Assembly: GCF_000423405.1 (NCBI RefSeq)
Contig: NZ_AUHX01000004.1
Coordinates: forward strand, 300,864-364,863
Length of the DNA: 64,000 nucleotides
Source: Mesonia mobilis DSM 19841
GTDB taxonomy: Bacteria > Bacteroidota > Bacteroidia > Flavobacteriales > Flavobacteriaceae
Direction: 5' to 3'
Shown one piece after another: positions 9,230 to 16,222 of the stretch. The notes beneath the pieces are model-generated. The model searched no databases. It was not told the origin of the DNA and was given only the letters and a program-made list of their open reading frames with translations. Each line of letters begins with the position of its first letter. The stretch's first letter is position 1. The position numbers and the translations under genes were made by a program.

Positions 9230-10237
9230 TTAAATTAATTGTGGAGCTTCCAATTTTCTTGGGGAATACTTGGCTGCTACGTTTGCAATAGCTTTGATAT
9301 GCTCTGGCGTGGTTCCGCAGCAACCGCCAATAATATTCACTAAATTCTTCTGAAGATATTCTTCGATCTGGCTTGCCATTTCTTTGGGCGTTTCATCGTA
9401 TTCTCCAAAAGCATTTGGCAATCCGGCATTGGGATAAGCGGAAACGCCTGCCGAAGTTCTGTTGGCTAAAACTTCTAAATGTGGCGTGAGTTGTTTGGCA
9501 CCTAACGCACAATTAAATCCAACACTTAACAACGGAATATGCGATACGGAGATTAAAAAAGCTTCAGCGGTTTGCCCAGATAAAGTTCTACCGGAAGCAT
9601 CGGTGATCGTACCGCTCAACATCACCGGAATATCGATTTGTTGTTCTTCTTTAATTTCTTCAATTGCAAAAAGGGCAGCTTTGGCGTTGAGCGTATCAAA
9701 AACCGTTTCGACTAATAAAATATCGACTCCGCCTTTTAATAAAGCTAATGCTTGTTGTTTGTAAGCTATGCGTAATTCATCAAAAGAAATCGCTCGAAAA
9801 CCGGGATTATTTACATCTGGAGAAATGCTGGCAGTTTTATTGGTTGGTCCCATCGCACCGGCAACAAAACGTGGTTTTTCAGGATTTTCTAAAGTCACTT
9901 TCTGAGCGACTTCTTTGGCAATTCTAGCCGACTCATAATTGAGTTCATCGACCAGATGTTCCATTTTGTAATCGGCCATCGCAATGGTGGTGCCGGAGAA
10001 CGTATTGGTTTCAACAATATCGGCGCCGGCTTCAAAATATTTTTTATGTACTTCTGCAATCGCTTTGGGTTGCGTTAAGGACAAGAGATCATTATTTCCC
10101 TTCACGGGAATCTCCCAATTTTTAAAACGTTCTCCCTGAAAATCTTCTTCAGAAAATTGATAGCGTTGTAGCATTGTGCCCATTGCGCCATCGAGAACCA
10201 ATATTTTTTGCGTTAATAATTCCTTTAATTTACTCAT
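9230..10237 (-). CDS. metH: Homocysteine S-methyltransferase module of split methionine synthase
   Basis: A 335-residue protein equal to the N-terminal zinc/homocysteine-binding barrel of MetH. It starts [16 protein letters not shown] (typical LDGAMGT), and has the zinc ligands in GFNCALG (~242-248) and [12 protein letters not shown] (near 307). It must work with the 912-residue partner encoded seven bases downstream, transferring the methyl group from methylcobalamin to homocysteine. It is the first gene after the SAM-I riboswitch, so SAM excess should shut off both halves together. Bacterial Mmu/BHMT-type methyltransferases are an alternative, but the partner gene makes the MetH assignment firm. 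Confidence 0.93.
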   Translation of the reverse strand: MSKLKELLTQKILVLDGAMGTMLQRYQFSEEDFQGERFKNWEIPVKGNNDLLSLTQPKAIAEVHKKYFEAGADIVETNTFSGTTIAMADYKMEHLVDELNYESARIAKEVAQKVTLENPEKPRFVAGAMGPTNKTASISPDVNNPGFRAISFDELRIAYKQQALALLKGGVDILLVETVFDTLNAKAALFAIEEIKEEQQIDIPVMLSGTITDASGRTLSGQTAEAFLISVSHIPLLSVGFNCALGAKQLTPHLEVLANRTSAGVSAYPNAGLPNAFGEYDETPKEMASQIEEYLQKNLVNIIGGCCGTTPEHIKAIANVAAKYSPRKLEAPQLI

Positions 10238-10260
10238 AGCTTATTTATATAACAGCTATC

Positions 10261-10290
10261 AAAAAAAGGAACAGAAGGAAAGAATTCTGT
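10261..10290 (-). terminator. Candidate expression-platform terminator of the metH SAM riboswitch
   Basis: On the minus strand ACAGAA (10290-10285) pairs with TTCTGT (10276-10271) across an 8-base loop and is followed by TCC and seven T residues (10267-10261). The stem is weak. The strand TCCTTCTG inside it can pair instead with CAGAAGGA in the P3 stem of the aptamer, which would give an antiterminated state. Confidence 0.55.
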
Positions 10291-10292
10291 AT

Positions 10293-10404
10293 GGGTTATC
10301 TATCTGCTTTTGCAGTAGAATGTAGCACCTTCTCCTTCTGTTTTCACAGAAAAAGGGTTGCTAAGGCTTCATTGGGTCTAGTCCCTCTGCCTTTCTTGAT
10401 AACT
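10293..10404 (-). promoter_or_regulatory. SAM-I (S-box) riboswitch upstream of split metH
   Basis: The minus strand carries the S-box core in order: GTTATC (P1 5' strand), AAGAAAGGCAGAGGGACT, CCCAATGAAGCCTTAGCAAC, a P3 hairpin with GAAAA loop, GGTGCTACATTCTACTGC, a CTGC-aaaa-GCAG P4 hairpin, then GATAGATAAC closing P1. These match the conserved S-box elements (GGCAGAGGGA, GAUGAAGCC, AGCAACC, GGUGCUA, GAUAGA). Binding of SAM is expected to repress metH. The aptamer is between the osmC-like gene and the homocysteine methyltransferase module. Confidence 0.95.
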
Positions 10405-10434
10405 TATTTCAATTTAAATATGAACTTGCGCTTA

Positions 10435-10464
10435 CAAATATAAGCGTCTGCCAATAATAGACAA
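10435..10464 (-). promoter_or_regulatory. Promoter of the metH riboswitch transcript
   Basis: On the minus strand TTG (10464-10462), a 19-base spacer and TATATTTG (10442-10435) match the Bacteroidota sigma-ABfr consensus TTG-N19-TAnnTTTG exactly. The start of transcription would fall about 25 bases before the S-box P1 stem. Confidence 0.75.
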
Positions 10465-10474
10465 ATTAATATGA

Positions 10475-10894
10475 TTAAATCTGAGTTCCGTTTAACAAAA
10501 CTTCATATTTAATTTCGGCAGTTTTTTCTAGCATTTTAGCTACCGAACAATATTTTTCTAACGAAAGATCTACGGCACGACGTGCTTTATTCTCGGGTAA
10601 ATCACCTTCTAATTTTATTTGCAAATCTATTTTTTCAAAAACTTTTGGGATAGCGTTTGGATCACGATAGCCTTCAACCTCCATTTCTAGATTGGTTAAT
10701 TCTAGGTTTTGCTTTTTTAGAATATGAACAATATCGATCCCACTGCAACCGGCAATCCCACGAAGTAGTAAATCCATCGGACTTGAGCCTTGCGGATTTT
10801 CAGCAGATTTGTTGTCTAAATGAACTTCGTCGCCACGCTCGTTAGTGGTTACAAAATGGAAATCGTTATTGAGGCGTTTTAAGTGTACTTTCAT
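10475..10894 (-). CDS. OsmC family protein
   Basis: A 139-residue OsmC/Ohr-fold protein. The segment NPQGSSPMDLLLRGIAGCSGIDIVHIL near residues 33-60 is the typical family helix with a single peroxidatic-type cysteine at ~50. The second cysteine of the pair is in LEKYCSVAKML near 117, so both redox cysteines are present. Members reduce organic peroxides, though many have unknown substrates. It lies 31 bases after the metZ-like gene on the same strand and is probably the last gene of the metY-metX-hom-metZ operon, which would put it under methionine control. A role in sulfur or thiol metabolism is possible (inference). Confidence 0.85.
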   Translation of the reverse strand: MKVHLKRLNNDFHFVTTNERGDEVHLDNKSAENPQGSSPMDLLLRGIAGCSGIDIVHILKKQNLELTNLEMEVEGYRDPNAIPKVFEKIDLQIKLEGDLPENKARRAVDLSLEKYCSVAKMLEKTAEIKYEVLLNGTQI

Positions 10895-10925
10895 CTTTTT
10901 CAGTTTTTATTCAAAGATAAGCATT

Positions 10926-12095
10926 CTAATTTTTCAAGGCTTGTTGTAAATCTGAAATTACATCATCAGGATGTTCCAACCCTACTGAAATTCTTACTAA
11001 ACCATCGGTGATCCCAACTTCCAATCGATCTGCTTCCGCTAATTTGCTATGTGTTGTGGAAGCCGGATGCGTCACAATGGTTTTGGTATCGCCTAAATTG
11101 GCACTTCGAGAACATAAATTCACCGAATTGATAAATTTTCTTCCAGCTTCTAAACCGCCTTTTACTTCAAAAGAAATAATATTTCCGCCCAATTTCATCT
11201 GCTTTTTAGCGATTTTATATTGCGGATGCGATTTCAAAAAAGGATATTTTACGTTTTCAACAAATTCACTTTCCTCTAAAAACTGCGCAACTTTTAAAGC
11301 ATTTTCACAGTGCTTTTCTAATCTTACGGGAAGTGTTTCTAAACTTTTTGACAATACCCAAGCGTTAAAAGGACTCAGTGCCGGACCGGTATTTCTGGAA
11401 AATAAATAAATCTCCCGAATTAAATCGGCACGACCCACCGTTACACCTCCCAAAACTCGACCTTGCCCATCGATTAATTTTGTGGCTGAATGAATCACTA
11501 AATCTGCTCCAAAATTTATTGGATTTTGTAAGTAAGGCGTAGCAAAACAGTTATCGATCACCAGAATTAAATGATGCTTTTTAGCAATTTTACCCAACAA
11601 TTCTAAATCTAAAATATCGACTCCGGGATTGGTAGGCGATTCAGCGAAAATGATTTTAGTGGTTGGCGTGATCAATTTTTCAATGGTTTCAACTTCATTT
11701 ACCTTGAAATAAGAATGTGAAATATTCCACTTCGGAAAAAATTTAGTGAACAAACTATGGGTTGAACCAAATACCGAACGCGATGAAATCATATGATCAC
11801 CACTATTTAATAAAGCGGCTAAAGTTGAAAAAACCGCGCTCATCCCCGTAGCAAATGCGTAACCGCCTTCAGCTCCTTCCATTTTAGCGATGCGATCGAT
11901 AAATTCTGAAGTGTTCGGATTGCTGAATCTGCTATAAATATTTCGTTGTTTTTCTTCTGAAAAGGAAGCTCGCATTTCTTCAACATCTTCGAACACATAA
12001 CTTGAGGTTAAGTATAAAGGTGACGAATGTTCTTGGTGTTGCGAACGCTCGATCTGGCTTCGTATAATTTCGGTTTCTAAATGAAATTGACTCAT
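10926..12095 (-). CDS. metZ: O-acyl-homoserine sulfhydrylase (MetZ-like), Cys/Met PLP family
   Basis: A 389-residue Cys/Met-metabolism PLP enzyme. YSRFSNPNTSEF near residues 52-63 holds the YSR motif that binds the PLP phosphate of the neighbouring subunit, VIDNCFATP (~183) binds the cofactor, and VIHSATKLIDGQ near 208-219 carries the PLP lysine. The N-terminus (IIRSQIERSQHQEHSSPLYL) is of the O-succinylhomoserine sulfhydrylase type, but the operon has metX, so acetylhomoserine is the likely substrate. A cystathionine gamma-synthase or lyase role cannot be excluded. It starts nine bases after hom and is in the Met-attenuated operon. Confidence 0.85.
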   Translation of the reverse strand: MSQFHLETEIIRSQIERSQHQEHSSPLYLTSSYVFEDVEEMRASFSEEKQRNIYSRFSNPNTSEFIDRIAKMEGAEGGYAFATGMSAVFSTLAALLNSGDHMISSRSVFGSTHSLFTKFFPKWNISHSYFKVNEVETIEKLITPTTKIIFAESPTNPGVDILDLELLGKIAKKHHLILVIDNCFATPYLQNPINFGADLVIHSATKLIDGQGRVLGGVTVGRADLIREIYLFSRNTGPALSPFNAWVLSKSLETLPVRLEKHCENALKVAQFLEESEFVENVKYPFLKSHPQYKIAKKQMKLGGNIISFEVKGGLEAGRKFINSVNLCSRSANLGDTKTIVTHPASTTHSKLAEADRLEVGITDGLVRISVGLEHPDDVISDLQQALKN

Positions 12096-12104
12096 AATTT
12101 TAGT

Positions 12105-13184
12105 TTAGTTGCAACAATCGATTCGTTCGGCTAATTTGATCACGTCGCTCACCACGCCTCTGGCAGTAACCGCGGCTCCCGCTCCTGCTCCCTGAATCAC
12201 TAAAGGTTGATTACCGTAAGATTCCGTATAAATTTCGAATAAAGAGTCGGCTCCTTGTAAAGCTCCGAGTGGATTTTCTTTTTGCTCTTTGACCAATTTC
12301 ACTTCTAAAATCTCTTTTTCCACATCGAGCTCACCAATGTAACGTAAGACTTCATTTTCGTTTAATTCAGCTTTCAGCAATTGAAATTCTTCATCTAAAT
12401 CGGTTATATTTTCTTGAAAAGTAGTTACGGAAGTAGTTTCAGCTAAATGCGCCGGCACCAAACTTTTCACTTTTACATCTTCTAAATTATAAGTGAGCTG
12501 AAGTTCTCTCGCTAAAATGAGCAGTTTTCTAGCCACATCGGTTCCTGAAAGATCGACTCGAGGATCGGGTTCTGTAAAACCTTTTGCTTCGGCAAGCGCG
12601 ACTACATCACTAAAATTTTTATTTTCTTCTGAAAAAGTATTGAAAATATAACTGAGCGATCCTGAAAAAACACCTCTAATTTTAGTGACTTTTTCTCCTG
12701 ATTGATGCAAGTTTTTAATTGTTTCAACCACCGGAAGACCTGCTCCCACATTGGTTTCATATAAAAATTGTTTCTTGTTTTCTTTTAAGATCTCTCTAAA
12801 GAATTCGTAATCATCATAAGCTAACGTATTGGCAACTTTATTGGCCGCAATAATGTGAAAACCGTTTTCTACCAAGTTGGTATAGTTATTTACAAATTCT
12901 GAAGAAGCCGTCGCATCGATCGCTACGATATGTTGCCAGTTTTTCGTTTTTACATAATCGATAATTTCTTCTACTTGATACGGAAGACCGAAATCTACAA
13001 AATTGGCTTTCCAGTTTTCATCGACCCCTTCATCTTTAATAAATGCGGTCGATGAATTTAAAATGATCGGAATTTCGATCTCTAAACCTTGCTGTTGAAA
13101 GACTTTTTGCGCTTGAATAATTTGATTGATAAACGTACTTCCTACGTTACCTATGCCAAACAAGATGAGCTGTATTTTTTTCAT
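12105..13184 (-). CDS. hom: Homoserine dehydrogenase, monofunctional
   Basis: A 359-residue enzyme that reduces aspartate semialdehyde to homoserine. The Rossmann motif GIGNVG is at ~11-16. NKVANTLAYDDYEFF near 135 is followed by YETNVGAGLPVVETI near 161-175 and GVFSGSLSYIFN near 190-201, the signature of homoserine dehydrogenases. There is no aspartokinase or ACT domain, so it is shorter than ThrA and lacks a threonine-binding domain, which fits a methionine-dedicated copy. Its start lies inside the end of metX (38-base overlap). A later start would remove the NAD(P) motif, so the overlap appears real. Confidence 0.93.
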   Translation of the reverse strand: MKKIQLILFGIGNVGSTFINQIIQAQKVFQQQGLEIEIPIILNSSTAFIKDEGVDENWKANFVDFGLPYQVEEIIDYVKTKNWQHIVAIDATASSEFVNNYTNLVENGFHIIAANKVANTLAYDDYEFFREILKENKKQFLYETNVGAGLPVVETIKNLHQSGEKVTKIRGVFSGSLSYIFNTFSEENKNFSDVVALAEAKGFTEPDPRVDLSGTDVARKLLILARELQLTYNLEDVKVKSLVPAHLAETTSVTTFQENITDLDEEFQLLKAELNENEVLRYIGELDVEKEILEVKLVKEQKENPLGALQGADSLFEIYTESYGNQPLVIQGAGAGAAVTARGVVSDVIKLAERIDCCN

Positions 13185-14160
13185 TTTTAGTTTTTATATT
13201 TTGAAATATGGGTTGTAATAAATTTGCGAGTTGTTGATGTTCAATTAAAAATGCATCGTGACCGTGAATCGATTTAATCTCGCCAATCGTGATATTTGTA
13301 TTCGTTTCACTTAATTGCACATAAGTGTTCCAGTTATCTTCCGCCAGAAAAAATTTATCTGAATTGACTGTTATCAAATGAATTTGTGATCTTATTTTCT
13401 GAGCGGCCTTTAACCAATCGCCGGTTCCGTTAGAAATATCGATCGTGCTTAATAAATGATTTAGCAATCGATACGCCGGAAGTTTATAGCGATTTTTTAA
13501 AGCTTTTCCGTGAAAATCTAACCAGTCTTGAACTTTAAAATTCCCATTCTGTTTTTCTCTGTTGAATTTTTGATTTAGCGATGCCGGCGTGCGGTAAAAC
13601 GTCATGGCATGCCGACGAGCATCTTCAATAGGTGCTGAAGAATTATTAAGAATAGCCTCCTGAATACTGCAATTGGCCAACACCCAATCGTTCGCCGTAT
13701 GATGCGCCGCTACCGAAATAATATGAATTGCCAAATCAGGCTGATTGACGGCGATATGCCAAGTAAGCGCGCCACCAATCGAACAACCTAGAATGGCGTA
13801 TAATTTATCTATTTTTAATAACTGAAGACCTTCAATAAAAATTCTTGCGACATCATCTAAGGTAAAATCTTTGTAGTTAAAAATTAGATCTTCTACTTCG
13901 CCACTGTAACCGTTACCGGGAATGTTAAATGCCAACACCGCAAATCTGTTTAGATCGATCGTCTTTTCTTCTCCCACAATTTGATCAAACCAAGCATTTT
14001 CTCCTATTAAAGTTGAATTACCTGTAAGTGCGTGATTCACTAAAACGATCGGAGCTTCTCCTAATGGTAGGCCAAAAGTTTGGTACGACAAATCGATATC
14101 TCGTGTAAAACCATTTTCAGTTTTAAAATTTTCAACCGTGATATATCTTAAACTCGCCAT
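13147..14160 (-). CDS. metX: Homoserine O-acetyltransferase
   Basis: A 337-residue alpha/beta-hydrolase-fold acyltransferase making O-acetylhomoserine. The nucleophile elbow GCSIGG is at ~145-150, the acid residue is likely in VNSDKFF (~280), and the histidine is in IHGHDAFL (~308). N-terminal YQTFG and VNHALTGNS match MetX. It starts three bases after metY and overlaps hom by 38 bases at its 3' end, so the operon order is metY-metX-hom-metZ. The C-terminal dozen residues are probably dispensable, as they exist mostly in the overlap. Confidence 0.93.
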   Translation of the reverse strand: MASLRYITVENFKTENGFTRDIDLSYQTFGLPLGEAPIVLVNHALTGNSTLIGENAWFDQIVGEEKTIDLNRFAVLAFNIPGNGYSGEVEDLIFNYKDFTLDDVARIFIEGLQLLKIDKLYAILGCSIGGALTWHIAVNQPDLAIHIISVAAHHTANDWVLANCSIQEAILNNSSAPIEDARRHAMTFYRTPASLNQKFNREKQNGNFKVQDWLDFHGKALKNRYKLPAYRLLNHLLSTIDISNGTGDWLKAAQKIRSQIHLITVNSDKFFLAEDNWNTYVQLSETNTNITIGEIKSIHGHDAFLIEHQQLANLLQPIFQNIKTKNEKNTAHLVWHR

Positions 14161-14163
14161 AAC

Positions 14164-15456
14164 TTATTGCTGAACTAATTCGTGAGCTTTCTTTAAAGCC
14201 GTTTTTAAATCGGTTTTCAAATCTTCCAGATCTTCTAAGCCCACACTCAACCGAATTAGATCTTGGGTAACGCCGGTCGCCAATTGTTCTTCTTCTTTTA
14301 ATTGCTGATGCGTGGTACTTGCCGGATGAATAATAAGTGATTTACTATCACCAATATTGGCTAATAATGAAAGTAGTTTCGTGGTATCTGCGATGGTTTT
14401 AGCTGCTTCGAAACCGCCTTTTACACCAAAAGTTACGAGTCCGCTTTTTCCTTTTGGTAAATATTTTTCAGCTAAATGGAAATAATCACTGCTTGGCAAA
14501 CCGGGATAATTTATCCAAGCTACTTCTTCTTGTTGCTGAAGCCACTCGGCAAGTTGAAGCGCACTTCGAGAATGTTGTTTAATTCTAACATCAAGCGTTT
14601 CTAAACCTTGAATAATTTGAAAAGCGTTAAACGGACTCAAAGCTGCTCCGTGGTCTCGCAAACCTTCTACCCTAACTTTTGCAATGAAAGCGGCTTCTCT
14701 CAAAGCTTCGTGGTAAACTAAGCCGTGATAACCCGGTGAAGGCTCGGTAAACTCAGGAAACTTACCATTTGCCCAATCAAAGTTTCCGGCGTCGATAATC
14801 GCTCCGCCTAAGGCTGTACCGTTACCGTTAATATATTTGGTAAGTGAATGAATCACAATATCGGCCCCGTATTGGATCGGGTTTAATAAGCTTGGTGTCG
14901 CTACCGTATTATCGACAATTAGTGGAATTTCTGCTAGTTTAGCTTCCGCAGCAATTGCTTCTAAATCTAACACATCGAGTTTAGGATTACCTAAAGACTC
15001 TACAAATATCGCTCTTGTATTTTCTTGAATGGCATAACCAAAATCTTCAGGATTTGAAGGATCGACAAAGGTGGTGGTAATTCCTAATCTGCGGAGCGTT
15101 ACGTTTAGTAAATTGTAAGTTCCGCCGTAAAGGCTACTCGATGCAACAATATGATCTCCGGCTTTTAGCAAAGTTAATAGTGTGGTATTAATTGCAGCCG
15201 TTCCCGATGCGGTGACAACAGCGCCAATTCCGCCTTCGATCGCTGCCAAACGTTGTTCTAAAATATCGTTGGTCGGATTGTTTAATCGGGTGTAAATAAA
15301 TCCCGGTTTAGCCAAGCTGAAAACATCGGCTGCGTGTTGAGAATCATCAAACACATAGGAAGTCGATTGGTACAAAGGAACGGCTCTGGTTCCTTTATTA
15401 ATTGTTACATCGTGACCGGCGTGCAAAGCATTGGTGGCATTTTTAAGTGTACTCAT
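14164..15456 (-). CDS. metY: O-acetylhomoserine sulfhydrylase
   Basis: A 430-residue Cys/Met-metabolism PLP enzyme that makes homocysteine from O-acetylhomoserine and sulfide. It has the family features YTRLNNPTNDILEQRLAAIE near 55, VDNTVATPSL near 181, and the PLP lysine in HSLTKYINGNGTALGG near 205-220. Its ~430-residue length and the insert around 225-260 (PGYHGLVYHE) separate it from the ~390-residue MetB/MetZ type and identify MetY. It is the first gene of the operon and lies behind two tandem methionine-rich leader peptides, each followed by an intrinsic terminator (15507-15852). Confidence 0.95.
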   Translation of the reverse strand: MSTLKNATNALHAGHDVTINKGTRAVPLYQSTSYVFDDSQHAADVFSLAKPGFIYTRLNNPTNDILEQRLAAIEGGIGAVVTASGTAAINTTLLTLLKAGDHIVASSSLYGGTYNLLNVTLRRLGITTTFVDPSNPEDFGYAIQENTRAIFVESLGNPKLDVLDLEAIAAEAKLAEIPLIVDNTVATPSLLNPIQYGADIVIHSLTKYINGNGTALGGAIIDAGNFDWANGKFPEFTEPSPGYHGLVYHEALREAAFIAKVRVEGLRDHGAALSPFNAFQIIQGLETLDVRIKQHSRSALQLAEWLQQQEEVAWINYPGLPSSDYFHLAEKYLPKGKSGLVTFGVKGGFEAAKTIADTTKLLSLLANIGDSKSLIIHPASTTHQQLKEEEQLATGVTQDLIRLSVGLEDLEDLKTDLKTALKKAHELVQQ

Positions 15457-15506
15457 TTCTCTAAGTTTTAATTATTGAACATTTTATCTTTTTAACTTTT
15501 AGACAT

Positions 15507-15546
15507 AAAAAAAGTCCCTTTGGATCGCTATCACCAAAGGGACTTT
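15507..15546 (-). terminator. Second methionine attenuator terminator, before metY
   Basis: A perfect 13-bp stem (15511-15523 with 15534-15546, AAAGTCCCTTTGG on the minus strand) with a 10-base loop is followed by seven T residues (15513-15507). It lies about 50 bases before the metY start and after the Met leader at 15572-15670. A weaker upstream hairpin (15544-15549 with 15566-15571) overlaps its first three bases and the leader stop region. I see no stronger antiterminator. Confidence 0.88.
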
Positions 15547-15571
15547 AAGTTTGAAAACAATTTCGCTTAAA

Positions 15572-15670
15572 TCACAATTTACGGCAATAACGTATTGGAT
15601 GGTGCATCATACGACACATCATCATCGGCATAGCCATCATCATTACGTTAGTTACCAAATTGAAATTCAT
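15572..15670 (-). CDS. Second methionine leader peptide of the metY operon
   Basis: A 32-residue ORF from ATG at 15670 to TGA at 15574-15572. Residues 10-22 are MMMAMPMMMCRMM, with ten Met in 13 residues... counted without the start, nine to ten depending on boundary, far beyond chance. The tail HHPIRYCRKL overlaps a CAATA-cgt-TATTG hairpin. It is followed by the terminator at 15507-15546 and then metY. The obvious reading is that ribosome stalling for lack of Met-tRNA prevents termination. The first codon overlaps the stop codon of a mini-ORF (15667-15693). Confidence 0.85.
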   Translation of the reverse strand: MNFNLVTNVMMMAMPMMMCRMMHHPIRYCRKL

Positions 15671-15693
15671 TCTAATTTATTTTTCTTTTTCAT
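15667..15693 (-). CDS. Possible 8-codon mini-ORF coupled to the second Met leader
   Basis: ATG at 15693 opens an 8-residue lysine-rich frame (MKKKNKLE) whose TGA stop overlaps the ATG of the Met leader at 15670 (ATGA overlap). It could load ribosomes onto the leader by coupling. It may also be chance, since the region is A-rich. Confidence 0.35.
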   Translation of the reverse strand: MKKKNKLE

Positions 15694-15732
15694 AGCACCT
15701 GCAAACACAGGATTTTATTAAAAACAAGGCAT

Positions 15733-15758
15733 AAAAAAACCGCTGTTGTTTACAGCGG
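15733..15758 (-). terminator. First methionine attenuator terminator
   Basis: On the minus strand CCGCTGT (15758-15752) pairs with ACAGCGG (15746-15740) across a 5-base loop, followed by seven T residues (15739-15733). Its first arm can pair instead with ACAGCG at 15804-15799 inside the first Met leader, a 6-bp antiterminator. Confidence 0.85.
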
Positions 15759-15783
15759 CTCTATACATTTATAGCTAAAAAAT

Positions 15784-15852
15784 TTATGCAATAGAACACG
15801 CTGTGGGCTTTCGCCACATCATCATATTCATCATACTCATTAAATTTTTCAT
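15784..15852 (-). CDS. First methionine leader peptide of the metY operon
   Basis: A 22-residue ORF from ATG at 15852 to TAA at 15786-15784. Residues 5-12 are MSMMNMMM after MKNL, so six of eight are Met. After the Met run comes TGGCGAAAGCCCA, whose GGC-GAAA-GCC can form a small protecting hairpin, and then ACAGCG, which can pair with the first arm of the terminator at 15733-15758. The frame remains open upstream to 15981, but the promoter at 15873-15904 shows that translation must start at 15852. The same layout as in the pheA leader supports attenuation by charged Met-tRNA. Confidence 0.85.
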   Translation of the reverse strand: MKNLMSMMNMMMWRKPTACSIA

Positions 15853-15872
15853 TTTGTCTTGTTTTGTGACTA

Positions 15873-15904
15873 CAAAGATAATGGTAGATTTTTTTAATAT
15901 GCAA
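15873..15904 (-). promoter_or_regulatory. Promoter of the metY operon leader
   Basis: On the minus strand TTG (15904-15902), a 21-base spacer and TATCTTTG (15880-15873) fit the Bacteroidota consensus TTG-N19-21-TAnnTTTG. The transcript would begin some 6-8 bases downstream, just before the first Met leader ATG at 15852. Confidence 0.7.
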
Positions 15905-16079
15905 ACAAATCGATATTTATTTTTTGCGTTAAGGATTGAACGGTTTGTCTGAGCTCTTTTAAATGAAGGCTTAAGCCGCAATTTAAAAAGCGAGTAGTGA
16001 AAGCCTGACCCGAATTTTTAAATGAGGGAAACGCCATGATTATAAATTCTCTATAAATTAAAATGTCGTTAAAATAGTG

Positions 16080-16107
16080 TTGCATTTATGGCTTTTTTAT
16101 ACCTTTG
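16080..16107 (+). promoter_or_regulatory. Promoter of metK
   Basis: TTG (16080-16082), a 17-base spacer and TACCTTTG (16100-16107) match the Bacteroidota consensus. The expected start of transcription (about 16113) lies just before the pseudoknot aptamer at 16120. The region 15905-16079 between this and the divergent metY promoter shows no convincing gene. Confidence 0.7.
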
Positions 16108-16118
16108 CCTTAAAATTA

Positions 16119-16200
16119 CAGGGAAAAATTTGACTGATTGCAACCCTTAAAAATGCTAAAGCAGTACTTCACTTCTTTAGATTGACCTTCAATCAGGCTT
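16119..16200 (+). promoter_or_regulatory. SAM-II/SAM-V-type riboswitch upstream of metK
   Basis: AGGG (16120-16123) pairs with CCCT (16144-16147) as P1. Within its loop ACTG (16133-16136) can pair with CAGT (16162-16165) to form the H-type pseudoknot. The conserved single-stranded parts match the SAM-II/SAM-V pattern: ATTGCAA (16137-16143) before the P1 3' strand, and TAAAAATGCTAAAG (16148-16161) between P1 and P2. The following 16180-16196 holds a GATTGA-cct-TCAATC hairpin, and CAATCAG (16190-16196) can alternatively pair with CTGATTG (16134-16140) in the aptamer, so two exclusive folds exist. No T-run follows, so translational control of metK is likelier. Assignment to SAM-II rather than SAM-V needs a covariance search. 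Confidence 0.82.
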
Positions 16201-16222
16201 ACTCCCTACTAAAATAAAAAGA

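Noticed and set aside
15853..15981. Upstream extension of the first Met leader frame to 65 codons
   Set aside because: The promoter at 15873-15904 lies inside it, so only the part from the ATG at 15852 can be on the transcript.
15894..16085. A 63-codon minus-strand frame between the metY leader and metK promoters
   Set aside because: It overlaps both promoter sites, has no recognisable family, and would be transcribed through the metK promoter. The A+T-rich gap can hold such frames by chance.
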